A stretch of 9,497 bases of DNA, taken from the NCBI GenBank assembly GCA_039923455.1, contig JBDTCS010000122.1:1-9497 (forward strand), in the 5' to 3' direction. Shown here piece after piece: positions 1 to 7,499 of this stretch (positions are counted from its first letter, which is position 1; every line of letters begins with the position of its first letter). Position numbers and translations under genes: made by a program. This DNA comes from JBDTCS01 sp039923455 (GTDB taxonomy: Bacteria > Bacteroidota > Ignavibacteria > Palsa-1295). A model generated the notes under the pieces. It was not told the DNA's origin. It worked only from the letters and a program-made list of their open reading frames with translations, and did no database searches.

Positions 1-255
1 CAGAGAGCACTCAAGGGCCATCAAAATGTCCACGAACACTTTAGACCTAAATCGCTTCTGACTCATTTCAGGGTGCGTCCAGACAATGTTCACTCTTTGA
101 TGCAACGAGGTCGCATCGTCGAAGAATCTCCGGCCAATGGACGATTTGGATGCGGCTTCCACATCTATGTTCGAACTTCCGCCGAAAACGCGAAGAGCAA
201 CCTCAATGTCATCGGTTTCCATATCAAAATGGATAGAGAGCTCTTACTTTCGTAA
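1..255 (+). CDS. 3' part of an unrecognised small protein, open at the window edge
   Basis: A frame open from the first base runs without a stop to TAA ending at 255, giving at least 84 residues. An internal GTG at 73 could also serve as start, giving 60 residues. I do not recognise the protein with certainty. The stretch HFRVRPDNVHSLMQRGRIVE, followed by a Gly-containing turn and two short beta-like segments (FHIYVRT, LNVIGFHI), is faintly like the C-terminal half of DUF4258-type small proteins, where a helix ending in 'GxIxE' precedes a strand pair; some of these are toxin-like. That resemblance is weak and from memory. There are no membrane segments. It is on the opposite strand to the cyclase at 566-1312, so it is not its operon partner. 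It could also be a chance open frame or a decayed gene. Confidence 0.35.
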   Translation, partial: QRALKGHQNVHEHFRPKSLLTHFRVRPDNVHSLMQRGRIVEESPANGRFGCGFHIYVRTSAENAKSNLNVIGFHIKMDRELLLS

Positions 256-565
256 ATAACAATTGGATTGCGGGGAAGGTGTGCGTGACAAGAATAGTTC
301 TACTCTTGCCGTTGTTTAGTCGTCGGGGTCAAGACAACCTCGAAGCTAACGTCCAAGTCGCTCGCTCCTCCTAAAAACAATCAGCTCCCAAATTCTCGAT
401 CACCTTGCCATCGAAGATTTAGTCTCTGCGTTCGATCATGAGGTCAGCGCGTATTTCGCCTTCGATGAGGACGATCTTCTTTTTCGCTCGACTACACAGA
501 GTCTTCGCCATCTCTTGTAAACAAGCCTATCTACAACATTGCTCAGATTCAGTCATTTAGAGTGC
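256..565. other. Gene-poor stretch with only very short frames
   Basis: No convincing gene is seen in these 310 bases. Three small items are present. An imperfect inverted repeat at 289-308 (7 of 8 pairs, 4-base loop) could be a weak terminator for the frame ending at 255, but it has no strong T-run. A 30-codon minus-strand frame at 419-511 (MAKTLCSRAKKKIVLIEGEI, then 10 residues) begins with ATG. A plus-strand frame at 350-520 reads ILDHLAIEDLVSAFDHEVSA but has no ATG start. Neither short frame is recognisable. The stretch lies directly downstream of the cyclase stop, where a Pycsar-type effector gene would be expected, and no minus-strand membrane or TIR protein is encoded here. It may be decayed sequence. 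Confidence 0.5.
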
Positions 566-1312
566 TTACCGGTATAATTCACCCTGCATCCACATGTACT
601 TCTTGGCAATCTTTGAGTCGTCGTCAATATGCTTGTGCACCAGCGTCTCAACAGCTTCTTTGTATTCTTCGAAGTCATGATAGTGGGCTCCTTTCTCATT
701 AAAGCCAATCTTTATAGTCCTTTCGAGAATCGGGTCTATTTTGAGGTAGTTGATATATCGAATCCGATCACTCTGATCACGAGCTAACATGCCTTGAAAA
801 CGAGGGTTCGCCATACTTCCAATTTCATCGGCAAGTGAATCGTCAATCACAATTCTAGGATTAGATCCGGGAACATTCTCAAGTTCATGCGCCCTATTTA
901 TCGCGGGTCCGAACAGTAGAACCGTACCCTTGTTGTCATGCTCGTGTAACAAAGGGCCTTTACACACTCCTCCCCTGAGGGTCAGGCCGTAACCGATTGC
1001 GTCAATCTGTGCAATTTGAAGACACTCTAAGAGGTGCAGAATCTGTTCCGCGGTTGAGTCACATGAAACCGCAAAGGAATCTGAGAATTGAGAGAGCACT
1101 CGTGTATCGCCAAACTGAGCTTTGAGCGCAGCCCTCGATGGAGGTCCGAGGAGTTCGCTGGCCCACTTAACGAACTCAGCTATTTTCCTAACGAACCGCC
1201 CATCAGTTGCACTCGCATCCACCATTTTTTCGAAGCCGAGTATGTCAAGGTAGGCGACAACCCGCTCCACATACACTGCATCATGAATCTCAACCTGATC
1301 CGCTAAATCCAT
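566..1312 (-). CDS. Class III nucleotide cyclase-like protein, resembling Pycsar cyclases (PycC)
   Basis: 248 residues, soluble, with no signal peptide or membrane segment. The order of motifs fits a compact class III cyclase fold: VAYLDILGF (residues 19-27, metal-type Asp23), QFSDSF (75-80, second Asp78), LRGGVCKG (112-119), LFGPAINRAHELE (133-145), PRIVID (152-157), and a C-terminal KKYMWMQGEL (237-246) like the 'KYxWL' ending common in this family. Such proteins include the pyrimidine cyclases of Pycsar anti-phage systems, which make cCMP or cUMP on infection and activate a membrane or TIR effector. The family match is from remembered motifs. One oddity is that canonical class III cyclases have Asn-x3-Arg; here Asn139 is present but residue 143 is Glu. 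No effector gene is visible downstream, and tRNA genes lie upstream. The ATG at 1312 lacks a Shine-Dalgarno sequence but sits close behind a good promoter. An uncharacterised cyclase-homology protein of another role is possible. Confidence 0.65.
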   Translation of the reverse strand: MDLADQVEIHDAVYVERVVAYLDILGFEKMVDASATDGRFVRKIAEFVKWASELLGPPSRAALKAQFGDTRVLSQFSDSFAVSCDSTAEQILHLLECLQIAQIDAIGYGLTLRGGVCKGPLLHEHDNKGTVLLFGPAINRAHELENVPGSNPRIVIDDSLADEIGSMANPRFQGMLARDQSDRIRYINYLKIDPILERTIKIGFNEKGAHYHDFEEYKEAVETLVHKHIDDDSKIAKKYMWMQGELYR

Positions 1313-1331
1313 TTTGTTGGTTATCGATTCT

Positions 1332-1360
1332 ATTATAACGTTCTGATTCGGAGATGCTAA
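1332..1360 (-). promoter_or_regulatory. Sigma70-type promoter for the cyclase gene
   Basis: On the minus strand, TTAGCA (1355-1360, four of six -35 bases) is followed after exactly 17 bases by a perfect TATAAT (1332-1337). Transcription would begin near 1325, leaving a leader of about a dozen bases before the ATG at 1312. The region is AT-rich. It suggests that the cyclase is transcribed independently of the tRNA cluster upstream, although I see no terminator separating the two. Confidence 0.6.
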
Positions 1361-1420
1361 CGTTGTGAAGGAATTAGTAATCGCGATTGTTGAAGGATAC
1401 GTTCGGGATACGGGAGAGTG

Positions 1421-1493
<73 letters not shown>

Positions 1494-1508
1494 CGAACGG
1501 GTGTTCAG

Positions 1509-1591
1509 TGGGCAGAGAAGGATTCGAACCTTCGTAGACTATCGTCAACAGATTTACAGTCTGTCCTCGTTGGCCGCTTGAGTATCTGCCC
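1509..1591 (-). tRNA. tRNA-Tyr (anticodon GTA)
   Basis: An 83-base class II tRNA on the minus strand with the long variable arm expected of bacterial tRNA-Tyr (GACGATAGTC). The acceptor arms GGGCAGA and TCTGCCC pair fully. The anticodon loop CTGTAAA gives GTA, and the T arm is GAAGG-TTCGAAT-CCTTC. The discriminator base is A and no CCA is encoded. It lies 15 bases upstream of tRNA-Thr(GGT) and is very probably in the same transcript. Confidence 0.96.
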
Positions 1592-1659
1592 GGAAAATAT
1601 GAGAAGTCGAACGGTGACAGGTGCAGGCAAGGGGCCTCCAAAGTCACAAACATCATCTG

Positions 1660-1732
1660 AGCCGGCGAAGGGACTCGAACCCGCGACCTGCTGATTACAA
1701 ATCAGCTGCTCTACCAACTGAGCTACACCGGC
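1660..1732 (-). tRNA. tRNA-Thr (anticodon TGT)
   Basis: A 73-base cloverleaf on the minus strand. The acceptor GCCGGTG pairs with CGCCGGC through one G-T wobble. The D arm is GCTC/GAGC. The anticodon arm GCTGA-TTTGTAA-TCAGC gives TGT, and the T arm is GCGGG-TTCGAGT-CCCTT, whose stem has one wobble. The discriminator base is T and no CCA is encoded. It is the first tRNA of the Thr-Tyr-Thr cluster, separated from tRNA-Tyr by a 68-base spacer. Confidence 0.95.
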
Positions 1733-1895
1733 TAAAATTAGAGACAGGAAAGCCGATCGGGATTCTCACCCCAAATTGGCAGGCTCAAAAATGAAATGTG
1801 GCCTCCTCTGGTTCCCCCTCACCTCGCTAATTCGCCCGAATTCCGAACTTACGAGAGTTTTGCAGGCAAAGTGCAAGGTTTCCCCTTTCAAAATG

Positions 1896-1926
1896 TGAAG
1901 AAGGAGCCGAACCGGCTCCCTCTTCA
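1896..1926 (-). terminator. Strong hairpin terminator after the PNGase F-like gene
   Basis: A 14-base stem with a 3-base loop. In the minus-strand transcript the arms GAAGAGGGAGCCG and CGGCTCCTTCTTC pair throughout with a single G-U wobble, whereas on the plus strand the same position is an A-C mismatch; the structure therefore favours minus-strand transcripts. It starts about 30 bases after the TAG of the large secreted-protein gene and is followed by a short T-run (CATTTTG). It separates that gene from the tRNA cluster. Confidence 0.8.
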
Positions 1927-1955
1927 AAGATTACTCTCCATCAATGCGGGCCAGT

Positions 1956-4900
1956 CTATTCGATAACGAACGGGCGTTCGGTGGAGTCGCTGCCGGAGGT
2001 TAAGCGTAAGAAATAACTTCCGCTCGGCAGGTTTTTGATATCGATGTTGCTCTTCAGATTCCCGAGTGCATCCGAAGTTCGATGCGCCGTCCGGAGCACT
2101 CTTCCAAGATTATCGACGACTTCCAGCGTGTACTTTCCGCTCTTGTAACCACTCAACTCCACCGTCAACTTATCGCGCGAAGGGTTCGGATAGAGCGCAA
2201 GTCGGGTCAACTGAATCGCCGATTGTTCTACGCCGGATGTGGAATAGATCGAAAAATCAAACTGGGTGAACAATCCGAAATCGGGATTTGCAGTCCACAG
2301 CACCTTTCCAGTTCTATTGCTCTGACGCAAGCGAAGACTCCCGGTGCCTTGTGCTGCATTGTTCCAGAAGCTGATACCATCGCCACCATCATCATGGAAG
2401 ATTATCGAGTAGCATCCGACCGGAAGTGCGAGCGAATCATAATAGGTTTTGTTCGCATCGAACGTCGAGTTCGAAAAAACTGTCTTGCCACTCATGTCAC
2501 GGATCTCGTAATAATTTTCCTGTGGGTTTGTGTTCGATTTGAAGTTCACGACGACAGCGCCTTTATAGGCCGGCGGTTGATTGTACACCGAGCTATAATG
2601 ATTGTCATGATCATACTCATCCGTGCCGCCATTTGGTGCGAGGAGATCGACATGGAAATTTCCGGTCAGATTCCCAGTCCAAAAGGCAAGTGAATCGACA
2701 GGCAACGTCACGGAAATAGTATCAAGAAAGTTCAGACTACCCTTCCAATCATACGTTTTGTGCGGACCGCCATCGACATAGTACTCGAACTTAACCGATG
2801 TTAGCTTTTGCGAGCCGTTATTTTGCAAGACTACGATCGGCAGATCACACGCCGGATTGATGCGCCCAAATTCGATGCGATCACTCGGACGTTGCAATTC
2901 ATAGATACCGGCGTTGAGCGCAAAATTAGGAGCGCCATAACTTACGAACTGATTCGATGCATCGTATCGTGAATCGCCCGTCGCACCGACTACACCATAA
3001 TCAAATTTCACACTATCGCCCGGCTTGACATCGCTTGTGACATCGTACTCCGTCTCGAGTGTCGGTGCACCCGGACACCAACCTGCACGTGTGTAGATCC
3101 ACGTTCCTCCTTGTGGATAGAGCGGATTATCTGCGCAGGTCTTCACCACTTCCCACTCATATTTTTTTGCACCAACGGTTACATGATGCATACGCGTCAG
3201 GAATTCGCCTTCTTGACCGTGACCGGTGATCATCGAACGAATTTTAAAATCGCTTGCTGCGCGATTGATATATACGTTGCGCGGCTCGTAACGATCATCC
3301 GAGACTATTGCCTGATAACCCTCTTCCGTCATCGGCCATATCTGTTGAATGTCGATCACGTCATGCGCGGGCTTGCCTTTGATGAAGAGGAATCGGACAG
3401 CGAGTTCTTCCTGACCCGCTCCACGCTCTATCGAGAGACGCTTCCAACCATGCAAGATCGGCAAATAATCGGTCGCATCGAACTGATACATTTTTCCATT
3501 CTTTCCGAGATCGAGTCCGATTCCATACGGCGTCACGAACGACATGATCTCGAATTTCTGTGGCCACTTCTGATAATAAATTAGTGGTGTAACGCGAACG
3601 GTGTCCTCTGCGCTGATCAGTATCGAATCCACTTTCACACCGCGCTCATCACGAATGTAGCTGCGTTGTGCAAGCCACTTGTAGGTCGTGTCAACGTAGC
3701 CGATAGAATCATCACGAATGATTCGAGAACGTGTGACGGAGTGTGGTGCATCGAGCAACGTATCAAGCATGAACTGATCGGTCACAGTCGGTGTGACTGT
3801 GCCTGCAAATTGCAAGAACTTCACGTTCGGTCGTGTGGTGCGTGTCGAGAAGTTTGTATGAAGATCGCGCCCGGCAACCTTACGCCACACCGGCACGCCG
3901 ATCACTTTTGCGTTTGCATGAGCAGCGGATGAATCATGTGACACTGCCCCGGTGCCTTCGTTCAATTTATAATACGCAACTAGATTTTGAATATTCGGAT
4001 CGGTTGGTTTGATGTCATGCTTCATGATCGTCTGGATCGACGTTGAGTCGAGCGCCTTGTTCCAAATCGAAAGCTGACTTACTTGCCCGAAATAATTCAG
4101 CGTGGAAGTGAGTGAGCCGCCAAGCATCAGATTTTTTGGAAAGATCAAGCGATGCTTTCCAGTATCACTCATGAAGAGCGAACCGTTCAGATAGATCGCC
4201 ATTTTGCCTGTCGTAGCATTTTTCGTAAATGCCCAGTGATTCCAGCCTCCTGCAAAATTCGCTTTCACCGTTACCTTATTGATCCGGTCAAAATTTCCAC
4301 CATCGGCTCCGCAATCCCAATAAATATTATTGTCGCTCCATGGCAAGTGCATATTGATTTGACGATTCCCCGCTGAATCGGTAGCTTCGAGCAGTGCAGA
4401 GTTAGCTGGCAGAGTCGCGGAATCTCCATTCGTCCACACCGAGACCGTGATCTCGTTCATGCTCTTACCTAAGTTATCCGTCGGAATGGAGACGCTTTCC
4501 GAACCATCGAACTGCATCACGTTCTCGTCAGCCGAAGCGGTCAAGCCGGTTGCGAATCCAACATCCGAACCACTCAGCGTATTATCCAGGCCCGGATAAC
4601 CATTCGTAAAACTCACTTCCATCACAAGATCCAACGTGTCTGCCCAGTCGATCGGTTGATAGAAATAATAATCTTGCGAACCACTTGGCGCAGGTGTTGT
4701 GCTGTAATACACAGTCGTGAACGCAGCATCGTGAATGAGCTTATCATCCAGTGTAAGTATGTTACCGGATCTCGACTTCAAGAATTTGATCTGCATCGCA
4801 CCGAGCGCACTTCCGGCGTTCAGCACCGTTAGTCCCATACCACGAATGAGTCCGTTCTGCAGACCTGCGGCCTTCAGTTCAGCAGCTTTGAATAGATAGA

Positions 4901-5414
4901 ACGTGCGGGATTTCGGACTCGAAGCTCCGAGCGGCTCAGCAACGCGCAACGTTCCGGTGCCAACTGCGACATGCGTAAAAGCTGGGGGAGTTGCGCCGAA
5001 GCTAGCCGATTTCTCATTGCGGCGAGTGTAGGAATAAGTTGGGCGTGTTGTGTAGGGGAAATTAGTCCAAGCCGGATAATTAGAAATTATGGCTGACTGT
5101 ATCTTCTGCTTGACCGAGTCCGTTCTCAATGAATCGGTAATATACGTTTCGCAATTATAGTCCCATTCACCACAGCCTTTATTGCGATTGTTCTGATCGC
5201 TTACGAGTGCGTTATGGCAACGCATGCTGTATTGCATGATGACACGCTCGTAAGTCGTTGCGTCGTTCTCAGGGAAGTGATAGACTCCGGCACGGGATGC
5301 GGAATCGAACGTGAGTGTCTGTACAACAACAGTATCACCCGTTTGTGCACGAAGCGCTGTTCCTGTGATAACACTTAGCAGCAACAGTGAAGCGAGTAAG
5401 AATCGAATTCTCAT
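1956..5414 (-). CDS. Secreted peptide-N-glycosidase F-like protein with LamG insert and T9SS sorting tail
   Basis: 1152 residues from the ATG at 5414, chosen because MRIRFLLASLLLLSVITGTA is a clean signal peptide; a TTG ten codons earlier would spoil it. Domains in order: PNGase F-type start with CGEWDY (81-86); a beta-rich segment (about 140-290); LamG/concanavalin-like domain (about 299-510); the rest of the PNGase F fold with FVTPYGIGLDLG (626-637), GHGQEGEF (731-738) and TWIYTRAGWCPG (771-782); a C-terminal GCYSIIFHDDGGDGIS module (1000-1015); and a type A sorting tail (YPNPSRDKLTVE from 1075 to the end). Compared with remembered Elizabethkingia PNGase F, Asp85, Glu663 and Glu737 line up with catalytic D60, E118 and E206. 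The likely role is release of N-glycans from glycoproteins outside the cell, with export through Sec and type IX secretion. Activity is inferred, and many relatives are uncharacterised. Confidence 0.85.
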   Translation of the reverse strand: MRIRFLLASLLLLSVITGTALRAQTGDTVVVQTLTFDSASRAGVYHFPENDATTYERVIMQYSMRCHNALVSDQNNRNKGCGEWDYNCETYITDSLRTDSVKQKIQSAIISNYPAWTNFPYTTRPTYSYTRRNEKSASFGATPPAFTHVAVGTGTLRVAEPLGASSPKSRTFYLFKAAELKAAGLQNGLIRGMGLTVLNAGSALGAMQIKFLKSRSGNILTLDDKLIHDAAFTTVYYSTTPAPSGSQDYYFYQPIDWADTLDLVMEVSFTNGYPGLDNTLSGSDVGFATGLTASADENVMQFDGSESVSIPTDNLGKSMNEITVSVWTNGDSATLPANSALLEATDSAGNRQINMHLPWSDNNIYWDCGADGGNFDRINKVTVKANFAGGWNHWAFTKNATTGKMAIYLNGSLFMSDTGKHRLIFPKNLMLGGSLTSTLNYFGQVSQLSIWNKALDSTSIQTIMKHDIKPTDPNIQNLVAYYKLNEGTGAVSHDSSAAHANAKVIGVPVWRKVAGRDLHTNFSTRTTRPNVKFLQFAGTVTPTVTDQFMLDTLLDAPHSVTRSRIIRDDSIGYVDTTYKWLAQRSYIRDERGVKVDSILISAEDTVRVTPLIYYQKWPQKFEIMSFVTPYGIGLDLGKNGKMYQFDATDYLPILHGWKRLSIERGAGQEELAVRFLFIKGKPAHDVIDIQQIWPMTEEGYQAIVSDDRYEPRNVYINRAASDFKIRSMITGHGQEGEFLTRMHHVTVGAKKYEWEVVKTCADNPLYPQGGTWIYTRAGWCPGAPTLETEYDVTSDVKPGDSVKFDYGVVGATGDSRYDASNQFVSYGAPNFALNAGIYELQRPSDRIEFGRINPACDLPIVVLQNNGSQKLTSVKFEYYVDGGPHKTYDWKGSLNFLDTISVTLPVDSLAFWTGNLTGNFHVDLLAPNGGTDEYDHDNHYSSVYNQPPAYKGAVVVNFKSNTNPQENYYEIRDMSGKTVFSNSTFDANKTYYDSLALPVGCYSIIFHDDGGDGISFWNNAAQGTGSLRLRQSNRTGKVLWTANPDFGLFTQFDFSIYSTSGVEQSAIQLTRLALYPNPSRDKLTVELSGYKSGKYTLEVVDNLGRVLRTAHRTSDALGNLKSNIDIKNLPSGSYFLRLTSGSDSTERPFVIE

Positions 5415-5519
5415 TGCAGAGTTAGGAAAAAGATTTTGACACAACAGATGCTTGAACAGGAGTCCAAGAAAAGGGGTTGCAGCCGGGCAAATTTTACGAG
5501 AAAGTCTTATAGCCCAGTT

Positions 5520-6212
5520 TTAATAGCTTGTGCGGAAATCGCTTGAGGCGAGGCGGTGGTGAAACGTCCTTCGCCATGTCTCGGAGAGCTCCTCACAATC
5601 GGCAAGTTCCTTCGCCGCTTTCAGATTCCTGAGTTCGCGATAACGGATCGTGTTGACTTGCGTGATCGAAAAGTTTGGATATTTTCTTTCGACGAGCTTT
5701 AGCTCCTGTCCTTGCTCAATGAATCCCTCGCGAATCACGCGAAAATACCAACCTGTTTTGTTTGCTATCAGCAGGAGCCGCTCAAGCTCAGCGATGCGCC
5801 ACCGCCACGATAACTTCCAACAGGGTGATCGAGGCTGCGAGACTTCAACGAGGGCCTCGCCGATCTCATAGCGATCCCCGACACATACATCTTCGTCAGC
5901 GAGCTCCGCCGTGGTGAAATTCTCACCAAACGCTCCGACCGGAAAATCTTCGAGTTCGAGTTCTGCTTTCCAAAACGGGTAATAGTCGAACGAGTAGCAG
6001 TTGATTGCTTTGTCCGGGCCGCCGTGAAATTCGGGGTCTTCCTGTAGGTCGCCGGTTAGCGCAGCGGTTGCACTTGTCGGTGGAGCGCGAAGCCACAACT
6101 TACCGGTGACAGGTTTTTTGAAAATACCACTGCTCCATTCACGATCAAACGGCGGATCACCGGCAGGGATCGTCTGAGGTATTGCAACATTCAACGAGTG
6201 CAGTGTTGGCAT
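5520..6212 (-). CDS. MOSC domain protein, YiiM family
   Basis: 230 residues from the ATG at 6212, which has a strong ribosome site (GGGAGGAG about 8 bases upstream); an earlier in-frame start 13 codons upstream would read through that site. Motifs typical of YiiM-type MOSC proteins are GDLQEDPEFHGGPDKA (54-69), FGENF (95-99), GDRYEIG (112-118), VSQPRSPCWKL (124-134, Cys131 in the place of the conserved MOSC cysteine) and GWYFRV (154-159), followed by a helical C-terminal extension as in YiiM. MOSC domains bind sulphur or molybdenum cofactor; in enterobacteria YiiM and YcbX act with molybdenum cofactor in reducing N-hydroxylated bases. Whether this protein does so is inferred. It lies 72 bases downstream of pfkA and 105 bases upstream of the secreted-protein gene, all on one strand. 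Confidence 0.88.
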   Translation of the reverse strand: MPTLHSLNVAIPQTIPAGDPPFDREWSSGIFKKPVTGKLWLRAPPTSATAALTGDLQEDPEFHGGPDKAINCYSFDYYPFWKAELELEDFPVGAFGENFTTAELADEDVCVGDRYEIGEALVEVSQPRSPCWKLSWRWRIAELERLLLIANKTGWYFRVIREGFIEQGQELKLVERKYPNFSITQVNTIRYRELRNLKAAKELADCEELSETWRRTFHHRLASSDFRTSY

Positions 6213-6284
6213 TTTTCGAGCTCCTCCCTTTCTGTCTAATTCTATTTTCAAACTTCTATTTAGTCACGCTACACCTTGCGAAGA

Positions 6285-7259
6285 CTACATTGCGAGCATT
6301 GCCGCAAGATCGAGCAGCGAGGCATCGATCGGCTTTGTCATTTCCCAAGTGTTTTGCATCGGACTGAGCACAAGCTTGCCTCCGATCTCACCTGCCATTA
6401 CATTTGAGTGTCCATCAAGCAGCGCTTGCACTGCCGCAGCGCCGAGTTTGCTTGCAAGAATTCTGTCACGCGCTGTCGGGGCTCCGCCACGTTGAATGTG
6501 ACCGAGGATCGTTACACGATAATCGACTCCGTTGCGCTCCTTCACACGTTGTGCGAGCTTGAGGGCTCCACCATCTTCATCGCCTTCGGCAACAACAATA
6601 ATATTCGAACGCTTCGTGGCTCGTTGACGCTTGAAGAGTTCGAGCAAGACATTCAGATCGGTCTCCGTCTCCGGGAGTGCGATATACTCAGCTCCGCAAC
6701 TCAGGCCGACATCAAGCGCAATGAATCCGCTGGAACGCCCCATCACTTCGATGTAGAATGTTCGTTCGAGTGCGTCCGCTGTGTCACGAATTTTATCAAT
6801 GTTATAGATCGCTGTGTTGACAGCGGTGTCATAACCGACCGTGTAGTCGATTCCGAAGAGATCATTGTCAATCGTACCGGGCACACCAACGCACGGAAAT
6901 CCGTGCTCATGATTAAAATAGGTACCGCCCTCGAATGTTCCGTTTCCGCCAATAAGTACGAGTGCATCAAGCCCGATCCGGCGCATTTGAGTCGCAGCTT
7001 TCGCGCGACCATCGATGGTTCGGAATTCTTCGCAACGGGCTGTTTTTAGTATGGTGCCGCCACGCTGAATAATGTTGGAAACGCTAAAGGCTCGCAGTTC
7101 AACAAAATCTCCATTAACGAGCCCAGTGTAGCCGTGGCGAACGCCTACAACTCGTAAACCCTTGCCGAGCGCGACACGGGTCACGGCACGAATCGCTGCA
7201 TTCATTCCAGGTGCATCTCCACCGCTCGTCAAAACCCCAATCGACTTTATTTCCCGCAC
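6285..7259 (-). CDS. pfkA: ATP-dependent 6-phosphofructokinase
   Basis: 324 residues, the usual length for bacterial PfkA. It phosphorylates fructose 6-phosphate to the 1,6-bisphosphate in cytoplasmic glycolysis. Motifs: GGDAPGMNA (13-21, nucleotide loop), IGGNGTFEG (103-111), PGTIDNDL (127-134, catalytic Asp131 and Asp133), ERTFYIEVMGRSSGF (165-179), VAEGDED (223-229) and GHIQRGG (253-259, sugar-phosphate binding). Gly107, next to the metal site, is the residue expected for ATP rather than pyrophosphate use. Asn106 stands where E. coli has Asp103; as I recall, Bacteroidota enzymes often read GGNG here. The start is GTG at 7259, with GGAAGGG 9 bases upstream. It is divergent from the acyl-CoA dehydrogenase gene and probably heads a transcript continuing into the MOSC gene. 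Confidence 0.96.
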   Translation of the reverse strand: MREIKSIGVLTSGGDAPGMNAAIRAVTRVALGKGLRVVGVRHGYTGLVNGDFVELRAFSVSNIIQRGGTILKTARCEEFRTIDGRAKAATQMRRIGLDALVLIGGNGTFEGGTYFNHEHGFPCVGVPGTIDNDLFGIDYTVGYDTAVNTAIYNIDKIRDTADALERTFYIEVMGRSSGFIALDVGLSCGAEYIALPETETDLNVLLELFKRQRATKRSNIIVVAEGDEDGGALKLAQRVKERNGVDYRVTILGHIQRGGAPTARDRILASKLGAAAVQALLDGHSNVMAGEIGGKLVLSPMQNTWEMTKPIDASLLDLAAMLAM

Positions 7260-7309
7260 TGTTGAGAACCCTTCCGATAATTTGTAGTTAATTTATGGAC
7301 GCGCTTCAT

Positions 7310-7338
7310 TTGACACAGCTTTTTGACTTACCTATTCT
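7310..7338 (+). promoter_or_regulatory. Candidate distal sigma70 promoter for the acyl-CoA dehydrogenase operon
   Basis: TTGACA (7310-7315, perfect -35) is followed after 17 bases by TATTCT (7333-7338, four of six -10 bases). It would start transcripts near 7345 and leave a leader of about 170 bases before the ATG at 7519. It lies in the divergent intergenic region shared with pfkA. If the primary sigma factor has Bacteroidota-type specificity, the match may be fortuitous. Confidence 0.4.
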
Positions 7339-7470
7339 GCTCAATCTTTTGTGAGCAATGCAAACACGGTGAAGTCCAGCGCCGTTCGCAGTGGAAGGTT
7401 TTCGATTAGAGGCTCCAATTCGGGCCTCCGGGAGTTGCAGTGCTCGCAGATAGTATATTTGCAGTGGGTC

Positions 7471-7499
7471 TTGTCAGCGTATTATTCACTTTCGATAGT
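7471..7499 (+). promoter_or_regulatory. Candidate proximal sigma70 promoter for the acyl-CoA dehydrogenase operon
   Basis: TTGTCA (7471-7476, five of six -35 bases) is followed after 17 bases by GATAGT (7494-7499, four of six -10 bases), with a predicted start near 7506, about 13 bases before the ATG at 7519. Just upstream, TATATTTG (7454-7461) fits the Bacteroidota -7 consensus TAnnTTTG, but no well-spaced TTTG partner is seen. Either element would put the true start at 7519 rather than at the GTG at 7351. Confidence 0.35.

Noticed and set aside
419..511. 30-codon minus-strand frame starting MAKTLCSRAKKKIV
   Set aside because: It is too short, with no family resemblance and only a weak purine stretch upstream; it is described only within the gene-poor stretch.
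1..1420. Duplicate of the tRNA-Thr(GGT) 3' end as an attachment-site repeat
   Set aside because: I searched by eye for the sequence around 1421-1445 elsewhere in 1-1420 and found no copy; any second site would be outside the window.
2082..2693. 203-codon plus-strand frame
   Set aside because: It is wholly antisense to the well-supported PNGase F-like gene and resembles no protein family.
6408..7049. 213-codon plus-strand frame
   Set aside because: It is wholly antisense to pfkA, cysteine- and arginine-rich, and without recognisable motifs.
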